From Clostridia bacterium (GTDB lineage Bacteria; Bacillota; Clostridia; Peptostreptococcales; Anaerovoracaceae), in the NCBI GenBank assembly GCA_902363595.1, contig CABJAP010000003.1, positions 124,001 to 188,000 of the forward strand: 64,000 nt of DNA, written 5' to 3'. Both the position numbers and the translations under genes were made by a program. Numbering within the stretch: position 1 is the stretch's first letter; every line of letters starts with the position of its first letter. Shown one piece after another: positions 26,152-34,631 of the stretch. Below the pieces are notes generated by a model. The model saw nothing but the letters and a program-made list of their open reading frames with translations, had not been told where the DNA came from and did no database searches.

Positions 26152-27429
26152 CTACGTTTTTTTTTGCGCAAAATAACCAATATAGTGGTGTTTGTCCCCT
26201 TTTTGGAAATAATCATAGTATTCACCAGGATCGGTAGTATAACCAATTTCTTCGACCATATCTAAATTCCACCCCATTTTTTTGAGTATCTCAACAAATT
26301 CCTCCTTTTTTGAGTTGTGCTTGTGGCAATTCTTATAGATTTTCCTAATTGCCTGAAGCGATTTAGAGGACTTGTCTAAATATTTCGTCAGGCCTATTAT
26401 GTGAGCATCTTCACTCATATACTGTTCCAAATGGTCATGCAGCATTTTAGAATGGTAGAAAGAAAAATTATAGGAAGCGATCGCGTCAATCCACAGATTG
26501 ACGCTTCCCTTTTTGATCGGCAAGCGGTGCACCGTATTTACAATATACATAATATCGAACTCTTTTTGCATAGCATCGATATGCATCTTTATGGAATTAA
26601 TAAATTCTCTGCTGCAGCCCGATACGATGACGAGCGCATTACGGAAATAAAACTTATCAATGTATTTATATAAATAATGGGCGGAAACATCTGGCAGCAA
26701 AATAATTTTTCTCTCTGTGTTTTCTGATGTGAGTACAAAATCCATCCATGCATAGCTTTTTAATAGCAGTGCCGTTGCTTCACTGGATATATTTTTCATA
26801 TATTCAAAAAAGGGGAAATCATTAAATTTTTCTTCATATCCATAACGTTCCAAGTGAAAATCTGCGAGACCAGCATAGGAATCGTCCGGCGGCGTTACGA
26901 TAATACCATTTTCGATCATTGCTTCATATCCGCAATCGCAATACAGTTTCCCATTCAAAGTCCGCCCGTTTATAATCTCCAGGTTATCCATATTCAGATT
27001 TGAATCGCAGATAGGACAGGCGAGATTATTCAGATAGGAAAATGAAAAGCCGTCTTCCAGAGCACAAGCCTCCGTGCCCGCCTCTTGCATTTGTTTTATT
27101 TCTTTATCAACCGAATCTATTTGCCGTTTCATCTCCCGGACTTCTTTTATTAGCAAATTTTTCTTCTGCATCAATAGTTTGCTTAAAATCCCATTTATTT
27201 TTCCATCGCTGATATTATACAGCCTGATAACATGAAGGAAACTTTTGATTTCATTCATTGAAAAAGAATATGCTTTCAATTTTAAAGTGTATTCCATTTC
27301 CAAAAGGTTATCTTCAGTAAAAATATACTGTGAATTCCTTTTAACCGGTGTCAGTATATCGTTTTCCACATAATAACGTACTGTACTCGTAGAAACATTG
27401 AATCTTTTTGAAAAATCACCAATCTTCAT
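26152..27429 (-). CDS. MerR-family regulator fused to zinc ribbon and methyltransferase-like domain
   Basis: A 425-residue regulator, far longer than ordinary MerR proteins. Residues 1-70: MerR helix-turn-helix (MKIGDFSKRFNVSTSTVRYY). A coiled coil follows (about 90-130). Then a zinc-ribbon-like CPIC and YCDCGY pair (about 151-185) as found in front of RlmA-like methyltransferases, and about 230 residues with the rhythm of a Rossmann methyltransferase but no visible glycine-rich SAM loop. So the C-terminus is probably a sensor rather than an enzyme. The ATG at 27427-27429 has GGAGG 8 nt upstream. Divergent from the CoA-transferase operon, its likely target. Confidence 0.8.
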   Translation of the reverse strand: MKIGDFSKRFNVSTSTVRYYVENDILTPVKRNSQYIFTEDNLLEMEYTLKLKAYSFSMNEIKSFLHVIRLYNISDGKINGILSKLLMQKKNLLIKEVREMKRQIDSVDKEIKQMQEAGTEACALEDGFSFSYLNNLACPICDSNLNMDNLEIINGRTLNGKLYCDCGYEAMIENGIIVTPPDDSYAGLADFHLERYGYEEKFNDFPFFEYMKNISSEATALLLKSYAWMDFVLTSENTERKIILLPDVSAHYLYKYIDKFYFRNALVIVSGCSREFINSIKMHIDAMQKEFDIMYIVNTVHRLPIKKGSVNLWIDAIASYNFSFYHSKMLHDHLEQYMSEDAHIIGLTKYLDKSSKSLQAIRKIYKNCHKHNSKKEEFVEILKKMGWNLDMVEEIGYTTDPGEYYDYFQKGDKHHYIGYFAQKKT

Positions 27430-27558
27430 GGCCGTTTCCTCCGCAAATCGGTCCTGTAGAAAACTCCACCGCACTTGAGTTTTCTGTTATTTCCAATTTT
27501 TTAATCAAAAATATCACTTAAGCTTTATGAATTGTCCAAATTTTTTAAAAATACAGTC

Positions 27559-27587
27559 TTGTAATCAAGTTTGGTGCTTATTATATC
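27559..27587 (+). promoter_or_regulatory. Candidate promoter of CoA-transferase operon
   Basis: TTGTAA (27559-27564), 17-nt spacer, TATATC (27582-27587), about 90 bp before the start. A short dyad CTTG-TAAT-CAAG overlaps the -35 box and could be a MerR site. The 247-bp divergent region contains no gene. Confidence 0.4.
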
Positions 27588-27676
27588 ATTTTAACAAATC
27601 CAGTGCAAGGATGCTGCCGCTTCAATTGCGTGGACGATTGCACGCGGATAATAATCAAAAGAAAGGAGGTGATTAC

Positions 27677-28867
27677 ATGAACGGTATATTGAAAGGTCTG
27701 AAAGTTTTGGATTTAACCAGAGTCCTCTCTGGGCCCTACTGCACAATGACACTTGCGGATTTAGGCGCAGAGGTCATCAAAATTGAGCGGCCTGGAACTG
27801 GCGACGACTCCAGGGAATATGGACCATTTATCCACGGTGAGAGCGCATATTTTATGGGGATTAATAGGAATAAAAAAAGCATCGCTATTGATTTGAAACG
27901 CAAAGAGGGCAAGGAGATTATTCTTTCACTTATCAAAGAAGTGGATATCATTATCGAAAATTACCGGCCCGGCACAATGGAAAAACTTGGCCTTGACTAT
28001 TGCACACTGAGGCATTGGAATAAGCAAATTATCTATGCTTCAATCTCCGGATTCGGGCAAACCGGTCCAATGCGCAGAAAAGCAGCATATGACGGTATTG
28101 TACAAGCAATGGGCGGTATTATGAGTATTACCGGCGAAAAGGAAGGCTCTGCGCTTCGAGTCGGTACGTCGATTGGAGACATTGCTGCCGGAATGTTCTG
28201 CAGTATCGGAATCCTGGCTGCCCTGCACCATAGAAACCATACCGGCAAAGGGATGCATATTGATGTCGCTATGTTGGATTCTATTATTGCAATTTTAGAA
28301 AATGCGGTATCTAGATTCCTTCTGACGGGACAAGATCCCAAGCCGAACGGAAATACGCATGCATCGATCTTTCCCTTTGAAACCTTTAAAACAAAGGACA
28401 GCGAATTGATGATTGCCGCAGGTAATGATCAGTTATGGGCCTCTCTTTGCACAGCAATCGAGCGGCCGGAATTGATCGACGATGCATTGCTCAAAACCAA
28501 TCCTCTGCGAAATGAAAACCACGATTATATGTTCACAGAATTATCAAAGGCTTTGGGGAATAAAACAACTGGAAAATGGTATCAAATTATTGATGCTGCG
28601 GGCGTTCCCTGCAGCCCTGTAAATACCATCAGCCAAGTCTTAGACTTGCCTCAGGTTAAGGCTCGAAAGCTTATTTCAGAAGTAAAGCACCCGAATATTG
28701 GAGTTTACAAAATCGTAAACTCTCCAATAAAAACAACCGCCCCTACAGAAACCATTACTACTGCAGCCCCTATGCTGGGACAAAATACAGTCGAAATTTT
28801 AAAAGAATATTTGGGTTATGAACAAGAACAAATTGAAGTTCTCTTAAAAAATAAAGTTATAGAGTAA
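27677..28867 (+). CDS. Family III CoA-transferase (CaiB/BaiF type)
   Basis: A 396-residue enzyme moving CoA between carboxylic acids. N-terminal LKGLKVLDLTRVLSGPYCTM, ADLGAEVIKIERPGTGD, ENYRPGTMEKLGLDY, and the catalytic aspartate in TSIGDIAAG (about 167), followed by GKGMHIDVAMLDS and the C-terminal GQNTVEILKEYLGY. Start choice: the ATG at 27677 sits behind AAAGGAGGTGATTAC, a near-perfect site; the open frame upstream is not conserved. First gene of an operon with two membrane proteins and an M42 peptidase. Alpha-methylacyl-CoA racemase-like activity is an alternative within the family. Confidence 0.9.
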   Translation: MNGILKGLKVLDLTRVLSGPYCTMTLADLGAEVIKIERPGTGDDSREYGPFIHGESAYFMGINRNKKSIAIDLKRKEGKEIILSLIKEVDIIIENYRPGTMEKLGLDYCTLRHWNKQIIYASISGFGQTGPMRRKAAYDGIVQAMGGIMSITGEKEGSALRVGTSIGDIAAGMFCSIGILAALHHRNHTGKGMHIDVAMLDSIIAILENAVSRFLLTGQDPKPNGNTHASIFPFETFKTKDSELMIAAGNDQLWASLCTAIERPELIDDALLKTNPLRNENHDYMFTELSKALGNKTTGKWYQIIDAAGVPCSPVNTISQVLDLPQVKARKLISEVKHPNIGVYKIVNSPIKTTAPTETITTAAPMLGQNTVEILKEYLGYEQEQIEVLLKNKVIE

Positions 28868-28888
28868 ACAGAAATGGAGGTGTTTCTA

Positions 28889-29605
28889 TTGAATGATACG
28901 ATGCAAATTGCAAATTCACCGATTTTGTGGGTTTTGGCAGGCATTCCGATCGTCTTTGTCATAGTCCAGGCCGCTTTATTTTTACGGCAGTCCTATAAAG
29001 CTTCTAAACGTATTGATGTGGATTTGACCAAAAAACAGTGCAACCAAGCTCTTCTTTCCGGAATGATCACTGCAATCGGACCAGCGCTTGGAATTTTGAT
29101 TATAATGGTCAGCCTGATCTCTTTGGTCGGCGGCCCTATGTCATGGATGCGCGTATCCGTAATAGGTTCGATCACCACGGAAATGATGGCTGCTACCTTG
29201 GGCGCTCAGGCTGCCGGTGGCGACATCACACAGGGAATGGATTTAATTGAAATGTCTACGGCCTGGTGGACCATGACTGTTAACGCCTGCGGATGGCTTG
29301 TCATTGTCGTACTGTTTGCCAGCAAAATGGAAAAGCTGCGCGGAAAAATCGCCGGTGGCGATAATCGATGGATGGCAGTTTTCTCAAGTGCTGCCGGTTT
29401 GGGCCTTTATAGCGGATTCAGCAGCATGTATCTGGTGCCCGGAATTTTGGAACAGGATTTTAAGACAGTGTTCGCTTTCGTTTTTTCGGGGCTTGCTATG
29501 TTTCTAATGATGAAAATATCCACAAAATTCAAGCCGTTAGGTCCATGGTCAATGGGAATTGCATTAGTCGTAGGTATGGTAGCAACCGCTATAATCCCAA
29601 TTTAA
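28889..29605 (+). CDS. DUF5058 family integral membrane protein
   Basis: A 238-residue protein with about six hydrophobic spans, recalled from memory as DUF5058. Notable loop: TTEMMAATLGAQAAGGDITQG, and AWWTMTVNACGW in a span. Start choice: the TTG at 28889 lies 7 nt after GGAGGTG; the ATG at 28874 overlaps that site itself. Directly followed (33 bp) by another membrane protein of similar size, suggesting that the two form one complex, perhaps a two-subunit carrier. Function is not established. Confidence 0.7.
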   Translation: MNDTMQIANSPILWVLAGIPIVFVIVQAALFLRQSYKASKRIDVDLTKKQCNQALLSGMITAIGPALGILIIMVSLISLVGGPMSWMRVSVIGSITTEMMAATLGAQAAGGDITQGMDLIEMSTAWWTMTVNACGWLVIVVLFASKMEKLRGKIAGGDNRWMAVFSSAAGLGLYSGFSSMYLVPGILEQDFKTVFAFVFSGLAMFLMMKISTKFKPLGPWSMGIALVVGMVATAIIPI

Positions 29606-29638
29606 ACACATAAGCCTTTATCATGTTAGGAGGAATTT

Positions 29639-30346
29639 ATGGAAAATTATTTATCCTTTTCAGAAACTTGGAGGAAGAAAAACACAAAAATCGGAGTGAT
29701 CTGTATCTTGCTGACAATTGCTACTATGTTTGGTCCTCTTATTTATTTAAAAGTAGCCTATGGTGTTTTTCCAGAGTGGTCCGCAGCTTTGAGCGCCTGG
29801 GCGACAATTGCTTCCATGTATGGAACCTTTTACGTATTGGAACCTTTTTCCTATTATCCGGTCTTAGGTCTGACCGGAACTTATATGTCCTTTACTTGCG
29901 GAAATATCTCTGATATCCGTGTGCCTGCCGCAGCCGTTGCACAGTCGTCAACAGAAGTAAAACAAGGCACCAATGAAAGTGCTATTGTTTCCACAATTGG
30001 GATCGCCGGTTCTGTCATCACTACTTTATGCATTGTTCTTTTAGCCGTTTTGGCGGGAACGACCATTATCAATGCTATACCGGATTCGGCTCTGAAAGTC
30101 ATGCAATTGTACTGTCTCCCTGCTTCTCTTGGAGCGGTTTATGTCCAGTTTTGTAAATTTGAGCCGAAACTGAGCTTTCTATTGGTAGTTGGTGCTCTCA
30201 TCTGTATCATCACAAAAGGAAATTATTTTTTCCTTATGGTGGGTTCGGTAGTGATTTCCATACTAATCGCAAGAATATTATACAAACGCGGCTTTTTCGG
30301 AAAACCCCAATCTGAAAATGACATAGATGCTGCTCCAAACAATTAA
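29639..30346 (+). CDS. Integral membrane protein, partner of DUF5058 protein
   Basis: A 235-residue protein with a charged N-terminus (SFSETWRKKNTK), about six spans and a hydrophilic tail. A large loop after span 3 carries TCGNISDIRVPAAAVAQSS and EVKQGTNESA, polar conserved-looking stretches within a membrane context, as in solute carriers. TAGGAGG before the ATG. Its constant-size partner upstream and the peptidase downstream suggest a transport unit for small peptides or amino acid derivatives. I do not recognise the family. Confidence 0.7.
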   Translation: MENYLSFSETWRKKNTKIGVICILLTIATMFGPLIYLKVAYGVFPEWSAALSAWATIASMYGTFYVLEPFSYYPVLGLTGTYMSFTCGNISDIRVPAAAVAQSSTEVKQGTNESAIVSTIGIAGSVITTLCIVLLAVLAGTTIINAIPDSALKVMQLYCLPASLGAVYVQFCKFEPKLSFLLVVGALICIITKGNYFFLMVGSVVISILIARILYKRGFFGKPQSENDIDAAPNN

Positions 30347-30380
30347 GGGGCATTGTTAAAACTATAAAAAGGAGTTAAAA

Positions 30381-31475
30381 ATGAAAAGCAGAATAAAGGA
30401 AGATTTGAAAAACTTATCGCAGCTTATCACGGTTTCCGGTGGGGAAGAGGAGGCGATCCGTTATGTATATCCCCGTCTCAAAGAATGCTGCGACCATGTA
30501 GAAATCACGGGAGTAGGAAATGTCATAGCAACTAAAAAGGGATCATCCAAGGGGCCCAGGATGTTAATCACCGCCCATATGGATGAAATCGGATTTACGG
30601 TAAAAAATATTACAGCTAACGGGTTTCTTCTCTTTGAAAAAGTTGGAGGTGTTGCGGACGGTCTGCTTCCTGCAAGAAGAGTGTGGATCCAGGCTAAAGA
30701 AGAAAAAATCCCAGGCGTTATCGGCATGCGGGCCGCACATCTGATGCCTTCTAATGATAACGCTCCTTCCTGCTCAACTTCTTACATTGATATCGGAGCA
30801 TGCTCTAGAGAAGAGGTCTTAGAAAGGGGAGTATTTATAGGTTCTAAAGTCGCATTCCAAAGCGACTTTACAGAACTGGGCTCGCCTGACCTGGTATGCA
30901 CCAAGAGCATTGATGACAAATTGTGCTGTTCGATTTTGCTTAATATCATGGAAAGTCTGGGTTCTGATGAGTTAAAAGGCGAGTTAATAGCAGTATTCTC
31001 AACATTGGAAGAAACAACCGTAGCGGGAATGGTTCCCATATACAATTATGTCGATCCGGATTATGCAATCGTTTTAGATACGGTTCCTTGCGGAGACGTT
31101 CCTGACATAGACACAGAAAATGAATTGCCGGTCTCTTTAGGCAGGGGGCCTGTGATGATCGTATCCCAAGGAATTGAAATTGGCGGACGTTATAACAATA
31201 TTAATCCTAAGATCAGGGAGCTCTTGTATCTTGCGTGTGAAAAAGCAAATATTACCATGCAGGAATTGGCTATCAGTGATCGTTTCTATATTACTGAAGA
31301 AAGTCTTGCTTTTCAATGCGGTGAAAAAGGCATCCCTGCTGCTACAGTGGCCGTGCCTAGAAGATATTCCCATACACCTGTAGAAGTGGCGAATATGAAT
31401 GACGCTCTTAAAACTTATGAACTTATTATGGAATTGATTAAAGTTAATGATGCTGTTAAAATGACGTTTATTTAA
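30381..31475 (+). CDS. M42-family aminopeptidase
   Basis: A 364-residue dinuclear metallo-aminopeptidase of the M42 (glutamyl aminopeptidase / FrvX) family, normally a cytoplasmic dodecamer trimming peptides. Metal-site motifs are present: AHMDEIG (His66, Asp68), the bridging aspartate in KSIDDK (about 178), the Glu-Glu pair in STLEETTVAG (about 210), LDTVPC, and RYSHTPVE near the end. AAAGGAG before the ATG. Last gene of the operon; its presence suggests that the two membrane proteins upstream import peptide-like compounds. Confidence 0.88.
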   Translation: MKSRIKEDLKNLSQLITVSGGEEEAIRYVYPRLKECCDHVEITGVGNVIATKKGSSKGPRMLITAHMDEIGFTVKNITANGFLLFEKVGGVADGLLPARRVWIQAKEEKIPGVIGMRAAHLMPSNDNAPSCSTSYIDIGACSREEVLERGVFIGSKVAFQSDFTELGSPDLVCTKSIDDKLCCSILLNIMESLGSDELKGELIAVFSTLEETTVAGMVPIYNYVDPDYAIVLDTVPCGDVPDIDTENELPVSLGRGPVMIVSQGIEIGGRYNNINPKIRELLYLACEKANITMQELAISDRFYITEESLAFQCGEKGIPAATVAVPRRYSHTPVEVANMNDALKTYELIMELIKVNDAVKMTFI

Positions 31476-31532
31476 TAATTTATCCGATAATTGCATAATA
31501 ATACTGAAGTAAGGTGCAGCCTCTAGTCATCC

Positions 31533-31561
31533 CAAGGGCCATCATAATCAGATGACCCTTG
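31533..31561. other. Hairpin between convergent M42 gene and hydrolase remnant
   Basis: CAAGGG-CC-ATC pairs with GAT-GA-CCCTTG. It could end transcription of the M42 operon or of the remnant, but there is no T-run on either side, so terminator function is uncertain. Confidence 0.3.
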
Positions 31562-31604
31562 AGATGCTCGTCTAATTTGCTGTAGCCTCCCTATTAATCT
31601 ACTA

Positions 31605-32342
31605 TTAATACTTGGGCACTCCATACCCCACAATCCAGGAACTCCCCAGATCATAGCTCTTTCTCCTGCACCGATTCCCGGAATTTCTTTCAATGGTATT
31701 GCCCTTGCCCTTAGAAGTATTCCCCACATGGTCGATCTTCTGGTTGCTATTCCAGTTAAAGAAAATAATATCCCCGGGCTTTGGCACATAGCTGCGATCT
31801 TTCCACATCCGCTTTGAAAATGCGGCGGCATTCTCCATTGTGTAATGACCGTCCCGTTTCTTTGCCCAGCAAATGATCCGTTTCCATAGTTGTACCCCTG
31901 CAAAGCTGTTTTGATGTTATCCATATCCATGGGATTCTTTACACCGGCATCTTTCAGACAAGCCGCCAGATTCTCTATACCCACGTTGATGGAATACTGC
32001 GGGCCAGAGATGCTGTTTGGTGTATGGGGTATTTCTTGTTATAACCGTACTCCGCCGCCTGCATAGGGTCGTTGCCCCGGCCTCCCAAGTCCTGCATCAT
32101 CACTGCTTTGATCAATTCCACATATTGGGGGCTACCGTGCTCTTTCGCATAATGGTCTTATCTCGCTCTCGGATTCGCTCTAAGGCCTTTTCTCCCTGCC
32201 GTTTGGCTTGCACGGCCGCTTTTGGAGCGGCTGGGCCCGCAGTATTGGAGATGGCCCCTTGCGCGTACTCCACCGGCGAACCACTTTGTGTTTCTTTTCT
32301 GCGTTTCGGCCAATTGGCCTGTCTTGGATTACTTTTATTCAT
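31605..32342 (-). pseudogene. Broken cell-wall hydrolase of a conjugative element (lysozyme-like + CHAP)
   Basis: Pieces of one protein lie in different frames on the minus strand. In order: an intact start with GGAGG and MNKSNPRQANWPKRRKETQ, an Ala-rich linker, a lysozyme-like part (VMMQDLGGRGNDPMQAAE, where QES would be expected, then PNSISGPQYSINVGIENLA, VKNPMDMDNIKTALQGYNYG), and a CHAP end (YVPKPGDIIFFNW, DHVGNTSKG, SSWIVGYG). At least three frameshifts separate them and the catalytic Glu is lost. Proteins of this type lie in Tn916-like conjugative elements, where they open the cell wall for transfer. No other transfer gene is in the window. Confidence 0.7.
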
Positions 32343-32430
32343 TCTGTTTTCCTCCAATCAATCTGAATTTTTTGATAATCAAATTGACTGGAGGTCCACG
32401 GCAGCTATTTCCTGCAGGGGAAACTAAATT

Positions 32431-32706
32431 AATTCATTCCCAATATTGAGTTCACTTTTTTTGAGTGTATGCCAAATAGTGAAATCGGCGGAAAAAGAGA
32501 AACGTATAAGGAAATATGGGTTTATACGCTTATCGGAGCCTAAAAACCCAGAAACGGTCTTTGATTACAGCCGGATCACCGATGAGAATGAGCGCCTTCT
32601 TATTTATAATATGGAAAAGTTGATTCTCAATAAAAGCGACTTTAAACTTGATATAAAGATCGCCATTGATAACTTAGTTGTTCGGCCGCCTGCAGCGCAA
32701 TTTTAA
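32431..32706 (+). pseudogene. AraC regulator reduced to three stitched fragments
   Basis: Three blocks match the intact regulator at 15633-17318 in order with two large gaps. About 32431-32505 matches 15890-15965 (IPNIEFTFFECVPN region, nearly identical DNA). About 32513-32620 reads YGFIRLSEPKNPETVFDYS against YGFMRLSEPNGGTTAFDYS. About 32625-32680 reads SDFKLDIKIAIDNL against HDYKLDINIVIDNL. The DNA-binding domain is gone. So a fourth AraC copy once stood here and was shortened by two internal deletions. Confidence 0.75.
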
Positions 32707-32719
32707 CGAAAGCTTTACC

Positions 32720-32745
32720 CCGCCGGCCCTATCGAGAACCGGCGG
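32720..32745 (-). terminator. GC-rich hairpin after the DUF6508 gene
   Basis: CCGCCGG / CCGGCGG, seven perfect pairs, 12-nt loop, 26 bp past the stop at 32771. No T-run follows on the minus strand, so it is a plausible but incomplete terminator; it marks the left end of the GC-rich island. Confidence 0.4.
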
Positions 32746-32770
32746 CAATCATCCATCAATCTAGCCAGCT

Positions 32771-33127
32771 TTACAGCACTTCCAGCCTCTCCAAAACCCG
32801 CACAAAATATCCGCTGGCAAACAATTCTTCCAAATGCCCGCCCAAGAACCGATCAAAGCGAACATGAGCAGTCACGATCTTGCGCAGAAACTCCAAGTCG
32901 GCCTGATCCAAAAGGGCCGGATCGGTGATGTCCTTTAAATCCGCTATCCAGCTCCCATAATCGAACTCAGCCACAAAGCCGGTTACATCCAGCGCCGTCA
33001 AAAAGCTGCGGTAAATCGTATTTTCATATATGTCCTGCATGTCTTCTGTATGCAGATTCATTTGCAGCGGAGCCAGATAAGCCAGCAGCTCCTCTTTCCT
33101 CGTTCTATCAAATTCAAGAATATCCAT
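32771..33127 (-). CDS. DUF6508-like protein
   Basis: A 118-residue cytoplasmic protein. The segment DLEFLRKIVTAHVRFDRFLGGHLEELFASGYFVRVLERL matches my memory of the DUF6508 C-terminus, and FDYGSWIADLKDI fits its central part (shown here only as description). No function is known for the family. It starts behind AAGGAGG that overlaps the end of the macro-ADP-ribosyltransferase gene (4 bp gap), so the two are translationally linked. A modulator or immunity role toward the transferase is possible but unproven. Confidence 0.6.
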   Translation of the reverse strand: MDILEFDRTRKEELLAYLAPLQMNLHTEDMQDIYENTIYRSFLTALDVTGFVAEFDYGSWIADLKDITDPALLDQADLEFLRKIVTAHVRFDRFLGGHLEELFASGYFVRVLERLEVL

Positions 33128-33131
33128 ATTG

Positions 33132-34283
33132 TTACCTCCTTAACGCCTGCTCAACTTCATCCGCCGTGTATAAACGATAATTGCTCTCTTTTGTCACATC
33201 CTTCACAAGATACTGCATACGATCCGCAAAGAGCACCTCCTTCTCATTGGGGTAAATGGACAGCTTCTCAATGACAACACCAAAGAGCGATTGGAATTGA
33301 AAACGGTAGGGCGCGCCATAGTAAAACCCGCCGGGCGAATAGCTGGTGCTGGTGTATGCTGCGTTTACTACCTTATTACCCTTTTCGTTCTCTTTCTCCC
33401 GTTCCGGCGTCATGGTCTTTTCACCTCGGTAGACTTTCCCCGCAAAGACGGCCATATTCATAAGGCCGGTATCGATCGCTTCAATAAGCGGCAGCATTTT
33501 CTTGTAGACGTCATGGTACTTCTCCTTTTCCCTGAGAGTTCCATTGATGGTCCTGAAATAATTGCTCGAATACACACAGATGGCAAAAGCCTCTCGATAC
33601 GTCAGTCCTGGCGGAAGTTCTTTTTTACCGATGGTGCTGGCCGCCTGGGCGGCATAATAACTGTAGCTGTCCGGTAAATCCAGATGTTCCAGGTCGCCGT
33701 AGGCAGCGCTCAATTGGTCGAAGCGAGCCTTCAGGCTGTCTACAGATGCCTTATTGTGATACAACGTGATCTTAATCTCGGAAAACGGAAAAGCCACGCC
33801 GCACCAGTGGTAAGCTGCGTAAAACAGCATATCCATAACCTCCATTTCATCCGCACCGGCGCAGCCTGTGCAAACCAGCGGCAGTGCAACGCATATGGGC
33901 GTTTTATCGCTGCCCTGTGCCTTTTTAACAGCGGAAAACAACGTGCTTACCATGTCATAGGCGCTGGCCACACCAGCAGGTTCGTACACAGCAATCCGCC
34001 GAAAAGCCGCTCCGGAAACATCTTTGCTCACCCAGCAGGGAAAATCCGTGCGATAATCCGCCAGCTTGTCCTTCGCCAGATCAGCGACGGAAATCCCCTT
34101 TTTGAAAAGCGCCTGAATCAGCGATCCTCCTGTAGGCGAATAATCATTGGGAAAGGCCGACACACCCAAATAATCCACCTGATCTTCCGCCGTCAGCGCA
34201 GACAGATCACCGCTGACCAAGCTGACCTTTCGTTTTTCAGTCCCATAAAAGACCTCTGTCTGTTTTAATAGTGTTAATGTCAT
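33132..34283 (-). CDS. Macro-like domain + ADP-ribosyltransferase fusion
   Basis: A 383-residue two-domain protein. Residues about 10-180 look like a macro-type ADP-ribose-binding fold (VSLVSGDLSAL, VDYLGVSAFPNDYSPTGGSL, ICVALPLVCTGCAG). Residues about 225-383 have the order of an arginine-type (R-S-E) ADP-ribosyltransferase: VYRGEK near 286 for the NAD arginine, AYTSTSYSPGG near 312 for the STS strand, and NEKEVLF near 347 for the E-x-E pair. So the visible catalytic residues are intact. It would transfer or sense ADP-ribose; target unknown. The ATG at 34281-34283 has AAAGGAGAG 9 nt upstream. No signal peptide. Confidence 0.72.
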   Translation of the reverse strand: MTLTLLKQTEVFYGTEKRKVSLVSGDLSALTAEDQVDYLGVSAFPNDYSPTGGSLIQALFKKGISVADLAKDKLADYRTDFPCWVSKDVSGAAFRRIAVYEPAGVASAYDMVSTLFSAVKKAQGSDKTPICVALPLVCTGCAGADEMEVMDMLFYAAYHWCGVAFPFSEIKITLYHNKASVDSLKARFDQLSAAYGDLEHLDLPDSYSYYAAQAASTIGKKELPPGLTYREAFAICVYSSNYFRTINGTLREKEKYHDVYKKMLPLIEAIDTGLMNMAVFAGKVYRGEKTMTPEREKENEKGNKVVNAAYTSTSYSPGGFYYGAPYRFQFQSLFGVVIEKLSIYPNEKEVLFADRMQYLVKDVTKESNYRLYTADEVEQALRR

Positions 34284-34631
34284 AAGCTCATACTCTCCTT
34301 TCATAAAAGTACACATTATTGATACAACATCCGGCTATATTCAGCAGCGGGCAAGTCTCAAAAAAGAAGAATTGGGAGAATGGATACAAAAAAATCAAAA
34401 GTAACTTTTTTTTGTATCTTTTTATCAGGATTGGCGGCCTTAATCCAGCGCTTTTCCCATTCCTTTCCCCAATATCCACTTACAACTGCAAAACGTTGCC
34501 TGCAACCCTTGAAATTTGATACAAAAACTTAATTATCAAAATTTTTATAATAAAAATGCCCATTCGACTAATTTCAACCCGCCACAGCCAATACTACACA
34601 GTTACTGCCTCTCACCTCCTGCCTCATAAAA
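34284..34631. other. AT-rich 348-bp gap with long hairpin and recurring GATACAA
   Basis: No gene is evident. The stretch is AT-rich between GC-rich neighbours. A long perfect dyad, GATACAAAAAAA and TTTTTTTTGTATC (34383-34418), surrounds an 11-nt loop and has T-runs on both strands, so it could terminate the giant-gene transcript or act as an operator. The word GATACAA occurs four times in either orientation (about 34319, 34384, 34412, 34517). The promoter of the macro-ADP-ribosyltransferase gene should lie here, but I cannot place it. Confidence 0.45.

Noticed and set aside
34288..34479. A 63-residue open frame on the minus strand in the AT-rich gap
   Set aside because: Low-complexity lysine/phenylalanine sequence caused by the A/T dyad, no ribosome site and overlap with the transferase start.
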